Source: Beroe forskalii | Taxonomy: Eukaryota; Ctenophora; Nuda; Beroida; Beroidae | Length of the DNA: 64,000 bases | Direction: 5' to 3' | NCBI GenBank assembly: GCA_011033025.1 | Contig: WFMF01000275.1 | Location: 1 to 64,000, forward strand | In this document: piece by piece, positions 36,080 to 46,461 of the stretch | Layout of the letters: every line of letters begins with the position of its first letter | Numbering within the stretch: position 1 is the first letter of the stretch | Notes under the pieces: generated by a model | What the model was told of the DNA's origin: nothing | Database searches by the model: none | The model's input: only the letters and a program-made list of their open reading frames with translations | Made by a program: the position numbers and the translations under genes

Positions 36080-37430
36080 TATACAGTGATTAAAAAGCCG
36101 AGATTTAAATTGCAAACTTATATTGCAAATTGCTGATAAATTGTAAAATATATCCTCTACAATTTTGAGTTAGGCCCTTGAAGCTTGTTAATGTTCAGAG
36201 GCATAACGAATTCTTTATCTGAAACTCAGTAATTGCAAAAGACAATAATTCAATTCAATTCAATTCAATTGTGAAATTTTACAGCACAGCAATTAAAATA
36301 TACTCCCTCCACTTGGTTGATATATATGTAAAGAAGCAGCTAGGTTGTGCTGAGCCTTATGAAAATTCACTTTCAATCTAATTACAGGACAAATAGCAGA
36401 TTTCTGGAGAAATGCCAACTCAGATTAGGTAAACCTTAGGCATTAGGTAAACCCGATGAGTTGGCATTCCTCTAAACTTCCTCAAAATTCTCCGAAGAGA
36501 GTAAAATATTACAAAATATATAGATAAAAAATGCACCAAACATTCATTTAATGAATGGTGTATTGCAATAAGAATAAAACAATTCGAAACAATCTGAAGT
36601 TCCCCTAACCAGGGGTGTCGATACGCGTAACCAGGGCCCTGGTTAGGGCAAAATCTGAAGTAGAAATATTTTATGAAAGGATTGATTCTTTAATTGTTAA
36701 TTTTTTTGAAAAATCTCCAAAGACTGAATAGAGTAAAATATTACATATGTTGAGAAAGCACCAAACATTTATAAGGGATGGTGTATCACAATAACACAAT
36801 AAACAAATCAAATATCGATCAAGAACTTACTTTAACCAGAGCCCTCTTTTGGGCGCAGCGCGCACCGTCGTTTCATTCCTCTAACTTTGCAGATCGCCCG
36901 ATGGTTTTTTTTTACTGTGGCTGCGCGTTACGCGACCGATTTGTTGCTAAACACGTTTATCCCTGTTTGCGTTGCGTGGCGCGCTTCCTCGAAGGGAGGC
37001 GCCGCGCGCGTACACACACCTATGCGGGCTTAGGAAGTCGCAGTGGCGCGCAGACGGAATTCAAATGAATCAGTCGCATTGATTTGTTTTCTATTTTTGG
37101 CGTTAAGCAGTTGTTATTCAAATGAATTCTATGAAAAGGCCGTGGATTTATTTTTTAATGAACCATGGGCACTTATTTTGAAATAAATGTTTCTGTTGAA
37201 TGTTTTCGTTGAACTTGAATCAATCTTAAATGTCAGTATTGAATCAAAATAACCTATGAATCATTTCAATTCACTTGTGCCTTCAGTCAGGCTTCTCGGA
37301 CCAATCTTATTCCCAGCCCCTTCTCTGACCTGTACAAGATTGTTTGATCAGCGCTCTGGCATAATACTAGCCATTTCTTTAACAATCATGTGGCACAAGC
37401 TTCCATCGTTGCTATGCCTGATTCCGTGAA
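36080..37430. other. Unassigned region with a CpG-rich patch
   Basis: Contains a short CCCCTAACCAGGGG repeat copy (36,603-36,655) and a CpG-rich stretch at 36,840-37,060. A 96-codon open frame there is compositionally driven and has no recognisable domain. CAATT simple repeats at 36,248-36,272. Confidence 0.45.
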
Positions 37431-37433
37431 TTT

Positions 37434-37800
37434 CTAAATCATGAAATCCCATGATATGGCTGGCAAAACACCATTGATGTACATCGAAGCTTTCTTTCTA
37501 TTGTCTATGTGTATCTCATCTGTCTTCTTCGTCAGGTTTGTGAACTTGTCAACAGCTGATTGCTCCTCCTTGTTTTCAAACTTGGGATACACCAGACATC
37601 TTAAAAACTTGAACAGAGCTTTGTGCATGGCTGGTATGACTTTACCGTTGACAGTGATGAGTGGGTTGACGAGACTTACACTTTGCATCCATAAACTGGA
37701 GTCCTGCCCATTCACAGAAGTTCAAGTGCTCTGAAGGAAATCCTATTGGTAGCTGTGAGAGTTACATCATACGCAAACCTGGCCACAGGTTTCTCTACAC
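37434..37800 (-). pseudogene. Decayed LINE reverse transcriptase fragment
   Basis: Read on the minus strand, the upstream part gives FAYDVTLTATNRISF, resembling the RT active-site block FADDVTLTATN with the first catalytic Asp lost. This is followed after an in-frame stop/frame change by CEWAGLQFMDAKC, and then by a 93-codon frame ending YINGVLPAISWDF, which resembles the RT thumb (LPxISWxL). The succession palm-thumb in the right order supports a LINE remnant. No other domains are recognised. Confidence 0.6.
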
Positions 37801-38195
37801 CTGTTCCTCCTATGGCATGAGGAACCTATGGCATGTTTATTTGACTAACTATTTTACTGGCTTTTCAGTGTTTTTATCATTTTTGGTATTTTGTCATTGT
37901 GGAAGTTAAATTTGATTTTATCACATTGAATAACTTCTTATTTGTTTACTGTAAAATTGCTTTTTAATGTTACTATGGAATGGGCACCGGAGTGAAATGG
38001 TGCAAAATAATTGTTAATATTTGTTATTGGGTATGCGATTAGAGATGGTTTAATACCATTATACTTACTTTACTTTTACTTTATGAGGAACTTGCACCAG
38101 GAAATCTAACCCCATGTTCCATGCACCCCAGGTTCACATGCACAAATTGTCATTGTTGCCATTATTAAATTTTTAGATGCATCCTTTCTCTAGAA

Positions 38196-38330
38196 ATGCC
38201 ATACTATAAAGTTGTTGTGCTTGGAGATGCACTTGTTGGAAAAACAGTATTAACCATGTCTTATGTTTATGGGAGAGCCCCAGTGAAATACCTATCCACG
38301 TCGGAGGATGTTTATACCAAAACAATTGAG
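38196..38330 (+). CDS. Ras-like small GTPase, first coding exon (partial)
   Basis: Encodes 45 residues. P-loop GDALVGKT occupies residues 10-17, the same numbering as Ras, and the switch I region YLSTSEDVY falls at 32-40 with Thr35, Glu37, Asp38 and Tyr40 in Ras positions. The exon ends at ACAATTGAG|GTTTGT, phase 0. No exon with the G3 motif (DTAGQ), NKxD or a CaaX end was found in the following 2 kb. It may be an isolated exon, a truncated copy, or the start of a gene with long introns. Confidence 0.55.
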
Positions 38331-38769
38331 GTTTGTCATAATTCAATCATACCTTTACAGTATAACAATCCTTCCAGGTTTGAAATTATTTTCAATCACA
38401 TTTTTAGGATTGATTTATGACAGTTTTCATCATAACTGGAACCTTTTTTGAGGGTGTATTTTCTAAAGAAATCAATTTTATATGTTTGAATATCATTTAG
38501 TTTATCATCCACAAAGAAGATAATTATCATTACTTATATTAATTTCATTTGTATCTCAGAATGTCAGGCTATTTGGAGTTATGGAAAAAACTGGCAAAAA
38601 CTGTGTCAAAATTTCCTTCTAAGGGATCATCCAAACATTCCAAAGTTCAAATAATCATCAAGGGTTTTTTAATGATTACAATTTATGCTAAGGGGGAGAG
38701 GAGTAGGTTTAAATCCTAGCAAAATTTATAACATCATACATGAATATTCCATAATGTATAGTAAAAGTG

Positions 38770-38945
38770 TTCTTCTTAGGGTTACAAAATAGACAGTCAT
38801 CTTTGTTCACTGTACAGTCAAGCCACAATCTCACAAAACTTTCCAACAGCTCTTTCCTTAGTTTTTGACAGGATCCTAGTTAGATACCATCATCAGAGAT
38901 CTAGGCAGATGCAAACAAATCATAATGAGACACCAAAAATGATAT
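38770..38945. repeat. Dispersed repeat family D, copy 1
   Basis: A block with CTTTCCAACAGCTCTTTCCT, TTGACAGGATCC and AGATCTAGGCAGATGCAAAC is matched by 40,465-40,592. A looser relative lies at about 35,700-35,800. Confidence 0.65.
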
Positions 38946-38960
38946 GGTGTAATCCCATAT

Positions 38961-39040
38961 AAATTGGCTGGGAATTTGTAAATTAGAGTGAAAAGGGGCT
39001 TTTTCAGCTTGGGGTAACGATCAGCTGGTTATGGCTGATC
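38961..39040. repeat. Dispersed repeat with CTGGGAATTTGTAAATTAGA
   Basis: About 80 bp matched by 56,633-56,700, with the shared order GCTGGGAAT, AAATTAGAGT, GGCTTTTTCAGCTTG and AGCTGGTT. Confidence 0.6.
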
Positions 39041-39817
39041 CCTATAGGATCAAGTCAACTGTTACTATTACAAAAGTAAAAAATGTTTTGATCATATTTG
39101 ACAGCAACACCATAGAGATTAAACAGAAATATTTTTCCATTCTGGGCGACTGTTTCCTTGTAAGCAATGTTAGAAAAATCTTCTTTGGGATGCAAATAGT
39201 GCATCTTTGTACCGTCTTAGTCTGAGTAAAATGGCCAAAGTCGGTTTAATCAACCAGGCCGGTGGCAGCCATGCAGAGCTTGGTGACTTCCCTATACACT
39301 AGGCCAAGGGTGTGAACTCCTAGGTGGTTTTTAGGCCACCCGACTGCTGGGTTATATCCCGGGCTGAGAGCAGAACCCAGTCCTGGACCACGCAGGTCTG
39401 GATTCCTACCAACGCCCATGGCTTCAAACAGACTGCAAAGCAAGTCAAGGCTTGCCTGCAGGTTAGGTCAGCTTTCAGCAAAAGGTGGCTATGTACCACC
39501 TCCCTCTGACTAATTTGATACACGAGATGGTCTGCAACAGTAGTCTGAAAACATAGAGTGCCTTCTGTTTTAATTGCACAAGGATGCAGCTTCAGCCAGG
39601 TACAAAAGGGCATAAACCCAGCCCAAAGAGTTAGTGGCTTTTTGGAGACCAAATAAGAGGTAGGTAGTAGTGTGAATTATGGGACATTACATTTGGTTGT
39701 TTATCAGTATTTTATCTTCTTGGAGATATGGGCTCTGTAAATTGTTGGGATTTTATTAAAGCAGGTGGATTTTGTGAAGAATTTTGTTATTTTGTGCAGG
39801 GTTGTTGAAAATGGCTG

Positions 39818-40110
39818 CTAAGAGTTAATTATATCTTCTAGTTTACTTTTATGGTCTTGGAAGTGGTAAATTCTCTGTAGAGAGAAGGCTGGACAGTCTT
39901 CTAGAATGTGCAATGCTGTCTCATCTGGGCAGAAAATGGGGTTAATTCTGCAGTTTTGTAAGTCACAGTATTCACAAAGAGGATCAAGTGCCATATTCAT
40001 TCTGTGTAGGCAACTATTGAGGATATTGTGTTCAGTAATTATTTTGAGAAGGATGCATAGGGTTTCTGTTGATAGTTTTAGTATTGTGTAGCTTTGTTAG
40101 ATAAATATCA
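39818..40110 (-). pseudogene. LINE C-terminal fragment (Cys-rich tail)
   Basis: The minus strand reads continuously LLKIITEHNILNSCLHRMNM, then DPLCEYCD, and DETALHILEDCPAF. This matches the common RNase H-linked or C-terminal tail of non-LTR retrotransposons (LTGHxxLNxHLHRMGL...CxxC...ETAEHILxxCPA). About 90 codons, isolated, with no neighbouring RT: a truncated relic. Confidence 0.7.
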
Positions 40111-40464
40111 AGTGTCACTTTACAATGGTATTTGCCCTGTCTAGCATATATTGTGGAGGAGTTTGTGAAAGTTGGAGAGGAGATGTGTGTTGGCATTTAT
40201 TCTAACGTTTGGCCAGTCAAGCTGGCCAGAAAAGAAACAAGTTGGCCAGAAAAGAAACGAGTTGACCCCCCTGCTCAGAACCTGATCAGGAGGGTCTACC
40301 TGGGGTGCTCTGCCAGGTAAACATTGTGTATTAGCCTGCCTTGACAACAAATGAATGGCAGTTACCGCCACTCACTGTGGGGAGGGACCCATACTGTCTC
40401 GGACGTACACAGGAGAACAGTGTTCCTATGCACGAGGGTGCAATGGTTGCGAAAAAATGGTCTG

Positions 40465-40592
40465 CACCGTCAAGCTGAAAAACTTTCCAACAGCTCTTTT
40501 CTTAGTCTTTGACAGTATCCAAGTATGAGACCTTCATCAGGGACCTAGGCAGATCCAAACAAATCATAATGAGACTCCAAAAATGATAAGAG
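40465..40592. repeat. Dispersed repeat family D, copy 2
   Basis: Matches 38,800-38,945 through CTTTCCAACAGCTCTTTTCT, TTGACAGTATCC and ACCTAGGCAGATCCAAAC to AAATCATAATGAGACTCC. Confidence 0.65.
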
Positions 40593-40834
40593 AGGGTTTA
40601 GATATTATATTACAGGGTTGGTAATAAGTTGGCACCCCCCCCCCTCTTCAGCCAAAACCATTGAAGTTGACAACAAATCATTTGGCACAGTTTTAGATTG
40701 ATCTATTGCAATTGAATTTGAGTGATGAAAATCAATTTCTGGATACAGAATATTTTATGAAGGAGCAATTTGGAACTTACTCAACAATAATGGCTTTTTT
40801 GGTGCAATATCCAACAGACCACCACATTCAGGGA

Positions 40835-41005
40835 TGGATGGCATCTCTCAATTCCACAGAGAGTTCTACTGGGACCCACCTGGTTGTACTACTAGGCTTG
40901 CTAGCAACCTCTTACCTGGTACCAGGTGGTGATACTCAAGGAGTACCTAACAATTGTTTAGGGGCACCCCTACCAAGATTGACTACCTTGATCCCTATGG
41001 TAAGA
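40835..41005. repeat. Dispersed repeat family V, copy 2
   Basis: Follows the same block order as 22,170-22,365: AGAGAGTTCTACTGGGACCC, GGCTTGCTAGCAACC, a TTACCTGGTACCAGGTGG palindrome and AGATTGACTACCTTGATCCC. A short fragment with the GGTACCAGGGGGTGACTACT palindrome is at 34,030-34,070. Confidence 0.7.
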
Positions 41006-41261
41006 AAAGAGTGATGAGACCCTCTAGACTTTGTGCCCTGTGAGCACGCCACTGGTTGGGTTTGGCACGGTCTGAAAATACTGAAGATTTGGAGTGTGGG
41101 CTTAAATATTTGAGGGGTGTATAAACAGGTTCTGTGGCCTGTTACAGGTCGTGCATTATAAAGCCCACGATGGCTACAGTTTCTTTGCCCTGTTAAGTTA
41201 AGTTCTTTCAGTCCTGTTTCGAGGCAGGAACTAGGTGAATGGAGAACCAGTAAAACCTTAA

Positions 41262-41866
41262 AGGCCCCCAAACACAAAATTTTGACTTTGGCTAATTCTA
41301 TAGATCTTAGGGTGTGAAGTACAATGTACTTTGTCCCACCCTCTAACTCTAATTAGTTTAGCTGCTATGAGCAATTGAAAATAGGTCGGGCAGCAGAGAA
41401 TTCATGTTTACATACCATAATTTGAATAAACGGCAATCTTTGATGCCTCATATTTAGACTTCTGAACAATCAATTTTGACCAAAGTTTTTTTGGTGAGTC
41501 AGTCAAAACATTGTCTAAATGATTAAATGGTTGCCGAGTATGTGAAATCATTTTTACTGATGAATAATTGCATTTTAATTTACCGCATGAATATCCACTG
41601 TTGCCCTATATATATTTTGTTAGAATAACACGTAACATGCACTGTAATGTGATACGTATCATCATCACGTACGAAGAAATATCCGCCGTACTACAGGGAA
41701 AATTCTGCTGCCCTTTGAGGAATTATGTAACTAAATTAGCTATTAGCGGTTTGGAGCATCATATTGAAACCGGATTTTCGCTGTTATTGTTGATATTTTA
41801 CCTATAAAAACACATTCCACCATAAAAAATGGAAAATTAAAATTTGAAATTTCTCGGTCGGGGCCT
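41262..41866. mobile_element. TTAA-flanked non-autonomous DNA element (605 bp)
   Basis: The ends AGGCCCC and GGGGCCT are inverted repeats, and TTAA stands immediately outside each (41,258-41,261 and 41,867-41,870). TTAA target duplications are typical of piggyBac and Kolobok transposons. There is no transposase, only short open frames, so the element is non-autonomous. Confidence 0.7.
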
Positions 41867-41870
41867 TTAA

Positions 41871-43040
41871 GAAGACTTGACCGGCACCACTGGTGCCACA
41901 CCAGTAATGCAGTTAGCAAGAGCAGCTGGAAGGTGCACATGTCCAGTGCCGAGCAAAAGTGAAGAAGAGGGAGAGACAGCATCTGTCACCTGGGTTGCAG
42001 GTCACCAACAAAAAACCACCTCTGTGGGCCTGAGGGCAACAAGTCCAAGAACCAGGTGTAACAGGTGTCACCCGAGCCCCTACCATGGTGGTTAGCTTGA
42101 GAATGACAGGAAGAGTGAAACAAAAGAGTGAAACAAAAGATTCATATTTGTAGCTTACAGAATTTCTTTATTGAAAATCGCAGTAATAAATAAATCTGGT
42201 ATAAAATCTCAAATATCATTTTCAATGGCACCCTTTTTGAAAAGAAATATCAATATGAATTTTATCTGAGTACAGATAGAGAGATTTTGTTCTGAAAGGA
42301 CTCAGCCTTTGCAGATTAACTGAATAACAAAGTTGTTGGTTTGCTAAGTTATTAAGACAGGGTTGAGATTAATCTGGGTATTAATCTGGGGATGGTTTGG
42401 AGGTTGTGGGGTAATAACAAAATCTTGAGAGTAGGCTTCAGGGTATCATTAGTGATCTGAGATCTTGACTTCTTAATCAAATAATTCTAGTTTAGTCCTA
42501 GGTGTCTATGATACTTATTCAGTATGCAAGAGATGCCTGATGGCTTATTTAATCCAATAACTCAGGCAATCCCAATTCAGTATATTATTTTGATAGTTTC
42601 AACTTTTGGGTGACACACTTCACTGCAGCTAAAGGATGCTCTCGCCTTGTCAGCTTAATCACATCCCTGGGACAGTGGGTGGGATCATGGATGAATAAAA
42701 TTTAGCAAAAAAAGAAAAAATTATGGAGATGGCACAGAGAAATAAGTAAAGGTTTGTTGCTTTCCATAATATCTTATTTTCTTATTGAGGAGAAGCATGA
42801 GTGAGTGCCAAAATAAGGGACAGGGCAAGGGACGGGAAAAATTCGGGGCAGGGGTAATTTCAAACTGATTAAGGAGATGATTTCACTTAAATTTTACTTA
42901 ACTTGATTCCAATTTTTTCAAATCATACCAGCCAAGGGCTGCTATGTTGAGAAAGATTTCATTGATCTCATTAAATGCATGAAAAGAAAGTTTTAATACA
43001 CAACAGTTCTGTTAATCATGAAATATTTTCGTTATTCCAA
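41871..43040. other. Unassigned region
   Basis: No gene or bounded repeat recognised. The 72-codon open frame at 41,877-42,095 is not recognisable. Confidence 0.35.
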
Positions 43041-43059
43041 ATACTATCTATTCCAGACT

Positions 43060-43290
43060 TTTGTTTTTCTAAGAGAATATGTTCTAAGCGATTTTTAAAT
43101 GTTCCAATTGGTATTGCCAGGTCTGAATTCTTTCTGGAACCAGGAATGATTATCATAAGTTGATTGGATTCTACTAAATCTGTCAGACCAGGGGGGTCTA
43201 AAAGTTTTTTGATGTATAGATTCCAGATATTAACAGAATGTACAAAAAAGTTATTCTTAGATATATCAAGGTTGTGCTTAGGAACAAGGA
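43060..43290 (-). pseudogene. LINE C-terminal remnant
   Basis: The minus strand translates to NNFFVHSVNIWN, and after about 45 residues IGTFKNRLEHIL. These are the terminal motifs of many RT ORF2 proteins (FFSxRVVNxWNxLP...FKxRLD). The LP signature has decayed. No RT core is adjacent. Confidence 0.6.
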
Positions 43291-43299
43291 GTTTAAAGG

Positions 43300-44380
43300 G
43301 ATCCTGAAGTTTTTGGCGAGTTTAAAAAAATATTGATTTTACTATCTAAATCAAATCTCAAAACATAAACAAAGAGGTTGTTGAAAATCCGGCATTTCTA
43401 TCACCTTCCAGTGTGCTAATATAGAGGTGCGAAGTTTCGTTGTGGTCGAGGGCGCTACGTCATCACGAGGCATCAGAGGCGACTGCACATTAGTGTGAAA
43501 ATACTGTGTTAAACACCTATCTCTACTACAATAGGGACGTGTCAGTACGTTTTAGCTCTAGCATGGCTCGATTCCCTCATCTTCACTCTTATCATCTTCC
43601 CTCTGTTTCAGAATACGTTTGTTTCTAAGTCCTAAGAACGGCCTACTTTGCTTGATACTTTGATAAGTTGATATGGAGACTGATCAGTGATCATCCATTG
43701 CCTTCGGATTTCGTCTTCAACCTACCATCATGAGAAATTTGACGGCTGATTAGATACAATTGGCTTCCTAATGGACTGGCAGCTCTACTCAGCCTGAAAA
43801 TTCCACTCATAAATTTGACACCAAGTTCTAAGAATCGAAATAAATCATGGCCTTCAGTCATCAGGGCATCCTCAGCTGGGAGAACCACAACCTACCCTAA
43901 ACTAAGCTTTTCTAATCTAAATAAGGCATGAAACCTTTCATGACTTTCAGTTTGTCAAATTAAAAGTGATTAGATTTCACAGGAAAAATCATAGCAAGAT
44001 ATGCAACAGTTCACATATAATAACATCACATACCACCTATACCACTATGGTTACCTTCATAATATCTTATTTACTGGTCATGGTTAGTATAGTGCTGGTA
44101 ATTAAATTATTATATATCGCTGATTGTTTTTCTCAATTATTGATAATTTAAATTGTTTTACTTGCAGCTGACTTTCCTTGAAACAAATTGACGAATTCAA
44201 GTAATTCATTGTTCCCAGATTAGTTGTACCAAAGTGTGATGCCCAAGTTCCCACAGGCATTTCCTATAGCCCCAATACAACTCAATTGTCTTTAAAAATA
44301 AGATTTCCATATCTGCTGCATAGTTTGCACTTTGTTATTGTGTTTAATATAGCTTATTGGCTACTGTTTTAATTTTTACA
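43300..44380. other. Unassigned region
   Basis: AT-rich. A TTTAAAGGGATCC motif at 43,299 resembles the start of a TTAA-type element but no matching end was found. No exon recognised. Confidence 0.35.
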
Positions 44381-44389
44381 ATAATTAAT

Positions 44390-44595
44390 TATTTCAGATT
44401 GGGATATCCTGACTTTTTAGTTTTTATAATTTATTAAGTTGTTTTGTTATGTTAATGTTGCCCATTGTAATTGAGCAATTAATCTGAATCATAATTGAAA
44501 ATGAGATAATACTAATATAATATGTTCAATCATGGTGTAATGGCTATAAAATATAAATTACTTGTTTTATTAAATTACTTGTTTTATTATTTTAT
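44390..44595. repeat. AT-rich dispersed repeat P, intact (empty-site) copy
   Basis: Runs from ATTTCAGATTGGGATATCC through TTGTTTTGTTATGTTAATG, CCCATTGTAATTGAGCAATT and GTTCAATCATGGTG to TTAAATTACTTGTTTTATT. The same sequence occurs from 50,235 to 54,890, where it is split by a LINE and by the palindromic element, and its first part occurs at 45,935-45,990. TTCAAT occurs once here, at 44,525-44,530. Confidence 0.88.
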
Positions 44596-45070
44596 AATAT
44601 TTGACTCTCTTCGGAGATTTTTAACCATTTTATCTATCTCAGCATGTTTGTATATTTAGAAGTAATTAATTAATTAATTACTATCTCAGCATAAGATTCA
44701 GGATCATCAGGACTATATTTGCTGTAGCTAATGGAATTAATATTTTACTATTTTCTGTGCTTGACAGTCACAGCAGAACCATTTATCAACTGTCTGATCA
44801 TATTGAAATGTCTGCTTACCACATTTAAAATGAGAAATTTGTTATGTTGCACAATGAGCATATCAAGAATTTTGGGCCCAGTATCCAAGAAGCCCGACCA
44901 CCATCGCGGAATTCCGCGCAGAATCAACAGCGGAAGATTCTCCATGGAATCAACAGCGGAATTCCGTGCGGAATCCCGTGCGGAATCTTTTATGGAAGAT
45001 GAAATATCATGCAATCAGCGCATGCACTTTTATATATAAGTGCAGGTAACAGCACAAATTTCATTCAATC

Positions 45071-45343
45071 ATGTCTTTGCACAACGAGATCCACGGTTTT
45101 ACAGATAAGCATGAGCACGCCAGAGACTTCTTGTTCCAGAGGGGTATCCTGAAGTCCTCCCTTTCCTGCTCCACCTGTTCCGGCCCCATGACCCTGACAG
45201 CCTGCTCTGTTTCCAAATCTCCTGACCTCCTCATCTGGCGGTGCACCCCCTGCAAGAAGTACAGGAACATCCGCTTGGACAGCATCCTCTCCGGACAGAA
45301 GCTTTCCCTCCAGAACTTCCCGTTGCTGATCTTCTGTTGCTGA
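45071..45343 (+). pseudogene. Merlin/IS1016-like transposase N-terminal fragment
   Basis: A 90-codon frame: FLFQRGILKSSLSCSTCSGP, then LLIWRCTPCKKYRNIRLDSI and LSLQNFPLLIF. The pattern CxxC...WRCxxC...RsIRxxS.F..s.LsL matches the zinc-ribbon N terminus of Merlin-type (IS1016/ISXO2) DDE transposases. It ends at a stop; the DDE core is not seen. A further open frame (DILDILQADEDPLDLLQPH on) follows in another frame to about 45,550 and does not look like the core. Confidence 0.55.
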
Positions 45344-45784
45344 TATCCTTGACATACTTCAAGCAGACGAAGACCCTCTTGACCTTCTTCAGCCTCACAC
45401 ACCTACTCCCATCGCCTCCCCCCTTGCACACCCTGCTGCTGATCCTACAACCGATCCTGTAGCTGACCAACTGTCGGATCAGAGGGGCTTGCTGCGACTG
45501 GCTCCAGTTGGGCAGAGGTTCAGAAAGAGGTTATGCATTGTAGCCATTTTATAATTGATAGCCATTACTAAAGTTATTTAAATCAAAGTTTCAGGTCCTC
45601 CAATTATCCAGAGTTTCATGATTTAACGTAGTCAGGGTTGAACTAAAACAAGAGTTTTCCAACTGCTAAAACCTGCACTCTAAATTGCTAAGACGAGCAC
45701 TGACTGCCAGAATGATAAAACCAACACTAACTTATTCTTATCATGTTATTATTCTTATCATTATTTTTGTTAAAAAATTGTTTT

Positions 45785-45990
45785 AACTTAACAACACTAC
45801 TATATACAATCAAATTTGAGGATGTGTTGAGGCTGCTCCTTGGAGATCCTGAAGATGATTCATAAAGTCATCTTAAAGTTATGATTCGAAACTGTCAGTT
45901 GATATTGTGGAGTAGTTATTTGGCTTGAATCATAATTAATTATTTCAGATTGTTAGGATATCCTGACTTTTAGTTTTTATAATTTATAAT
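45785..45990 (+). repeat. Hammerhead-bearing dispersed repeat, copy 1
   Basis: Starts AACAACACTACTATATACAA, TCAAATTTGAGG, then the ribozyme-like segment and the P-repeat block GATATCCTGACTTTT. The leading motif is shared with 50,054 and 59,286. Confidence 0.75.
45833..45915 (+). ncRNA. Hammerhead-like ribozyme, copy 1
   Basis: Core CTGAAGA at 45,849-45,855 and GAAA at 45,888-45,891 enclose a stem II in which GATTCATAA faces TTATGATTC (one mismatch). GAAA is followed by ACTG-T-CAGT-like stem III pairing, with U as the last base before the cleavage position. Stem I: upstream CTGCTCC...GATC pairs with downstream GAT...GGAGTAG across an internal loop. An extra U sits after CUGAAGA. Stem III has almost no loop, so a single copy may cut poorly. 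Folded by eye only. Confidence 0.45.
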
Positions 45991-46461
45991 ATAATAATAA
46001 TAATAATAATAACCAAACATTTAATTAAAAGCCCATAATGGATTCAAAACTACAAATATTTCTACTCATAATTCAACCCAAGCCATCAAAAGCAACTCAT
46101 AGGGATAAAGACTTTCAGAATGTCCGTAATTTCACTTAACATTTAATCAAAAGCCTTCTTAAATAAATAGGTTTTTAGCTTGGTTTTGAACCTTGAAACA
46201 TCATTTTCAGTTCGAATATCATAGGGTAACAAATTCCATACATGGGGGGCAGCATATTTAAATCCTCGATAAGTCCTTTGATAGTTAGCAACAGGTGGCA
46301 CCTCTAGTAGGAAGTAGTCAAGCTCAGTTCTCAGTATTTTAGGAGGCTGCTGTTTGACTTCAATACAATTCCTTAGATATTCAGGGGCAGTGTTATTCAT
46401 GCACTTAAAAGTGTTAAGGCAATTTTGAAGTCAATTCTTTCCCTTATAGGCAGAAAATGGG

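Noticed and set aside
38556..38625. Second exon of the Ras-like gene after TTGTATCTCAG
   Set aside because: The translation (NVRLFGVMEKTGKN) lacks DTAGQ or any GTPase motif and soon hits a stop.
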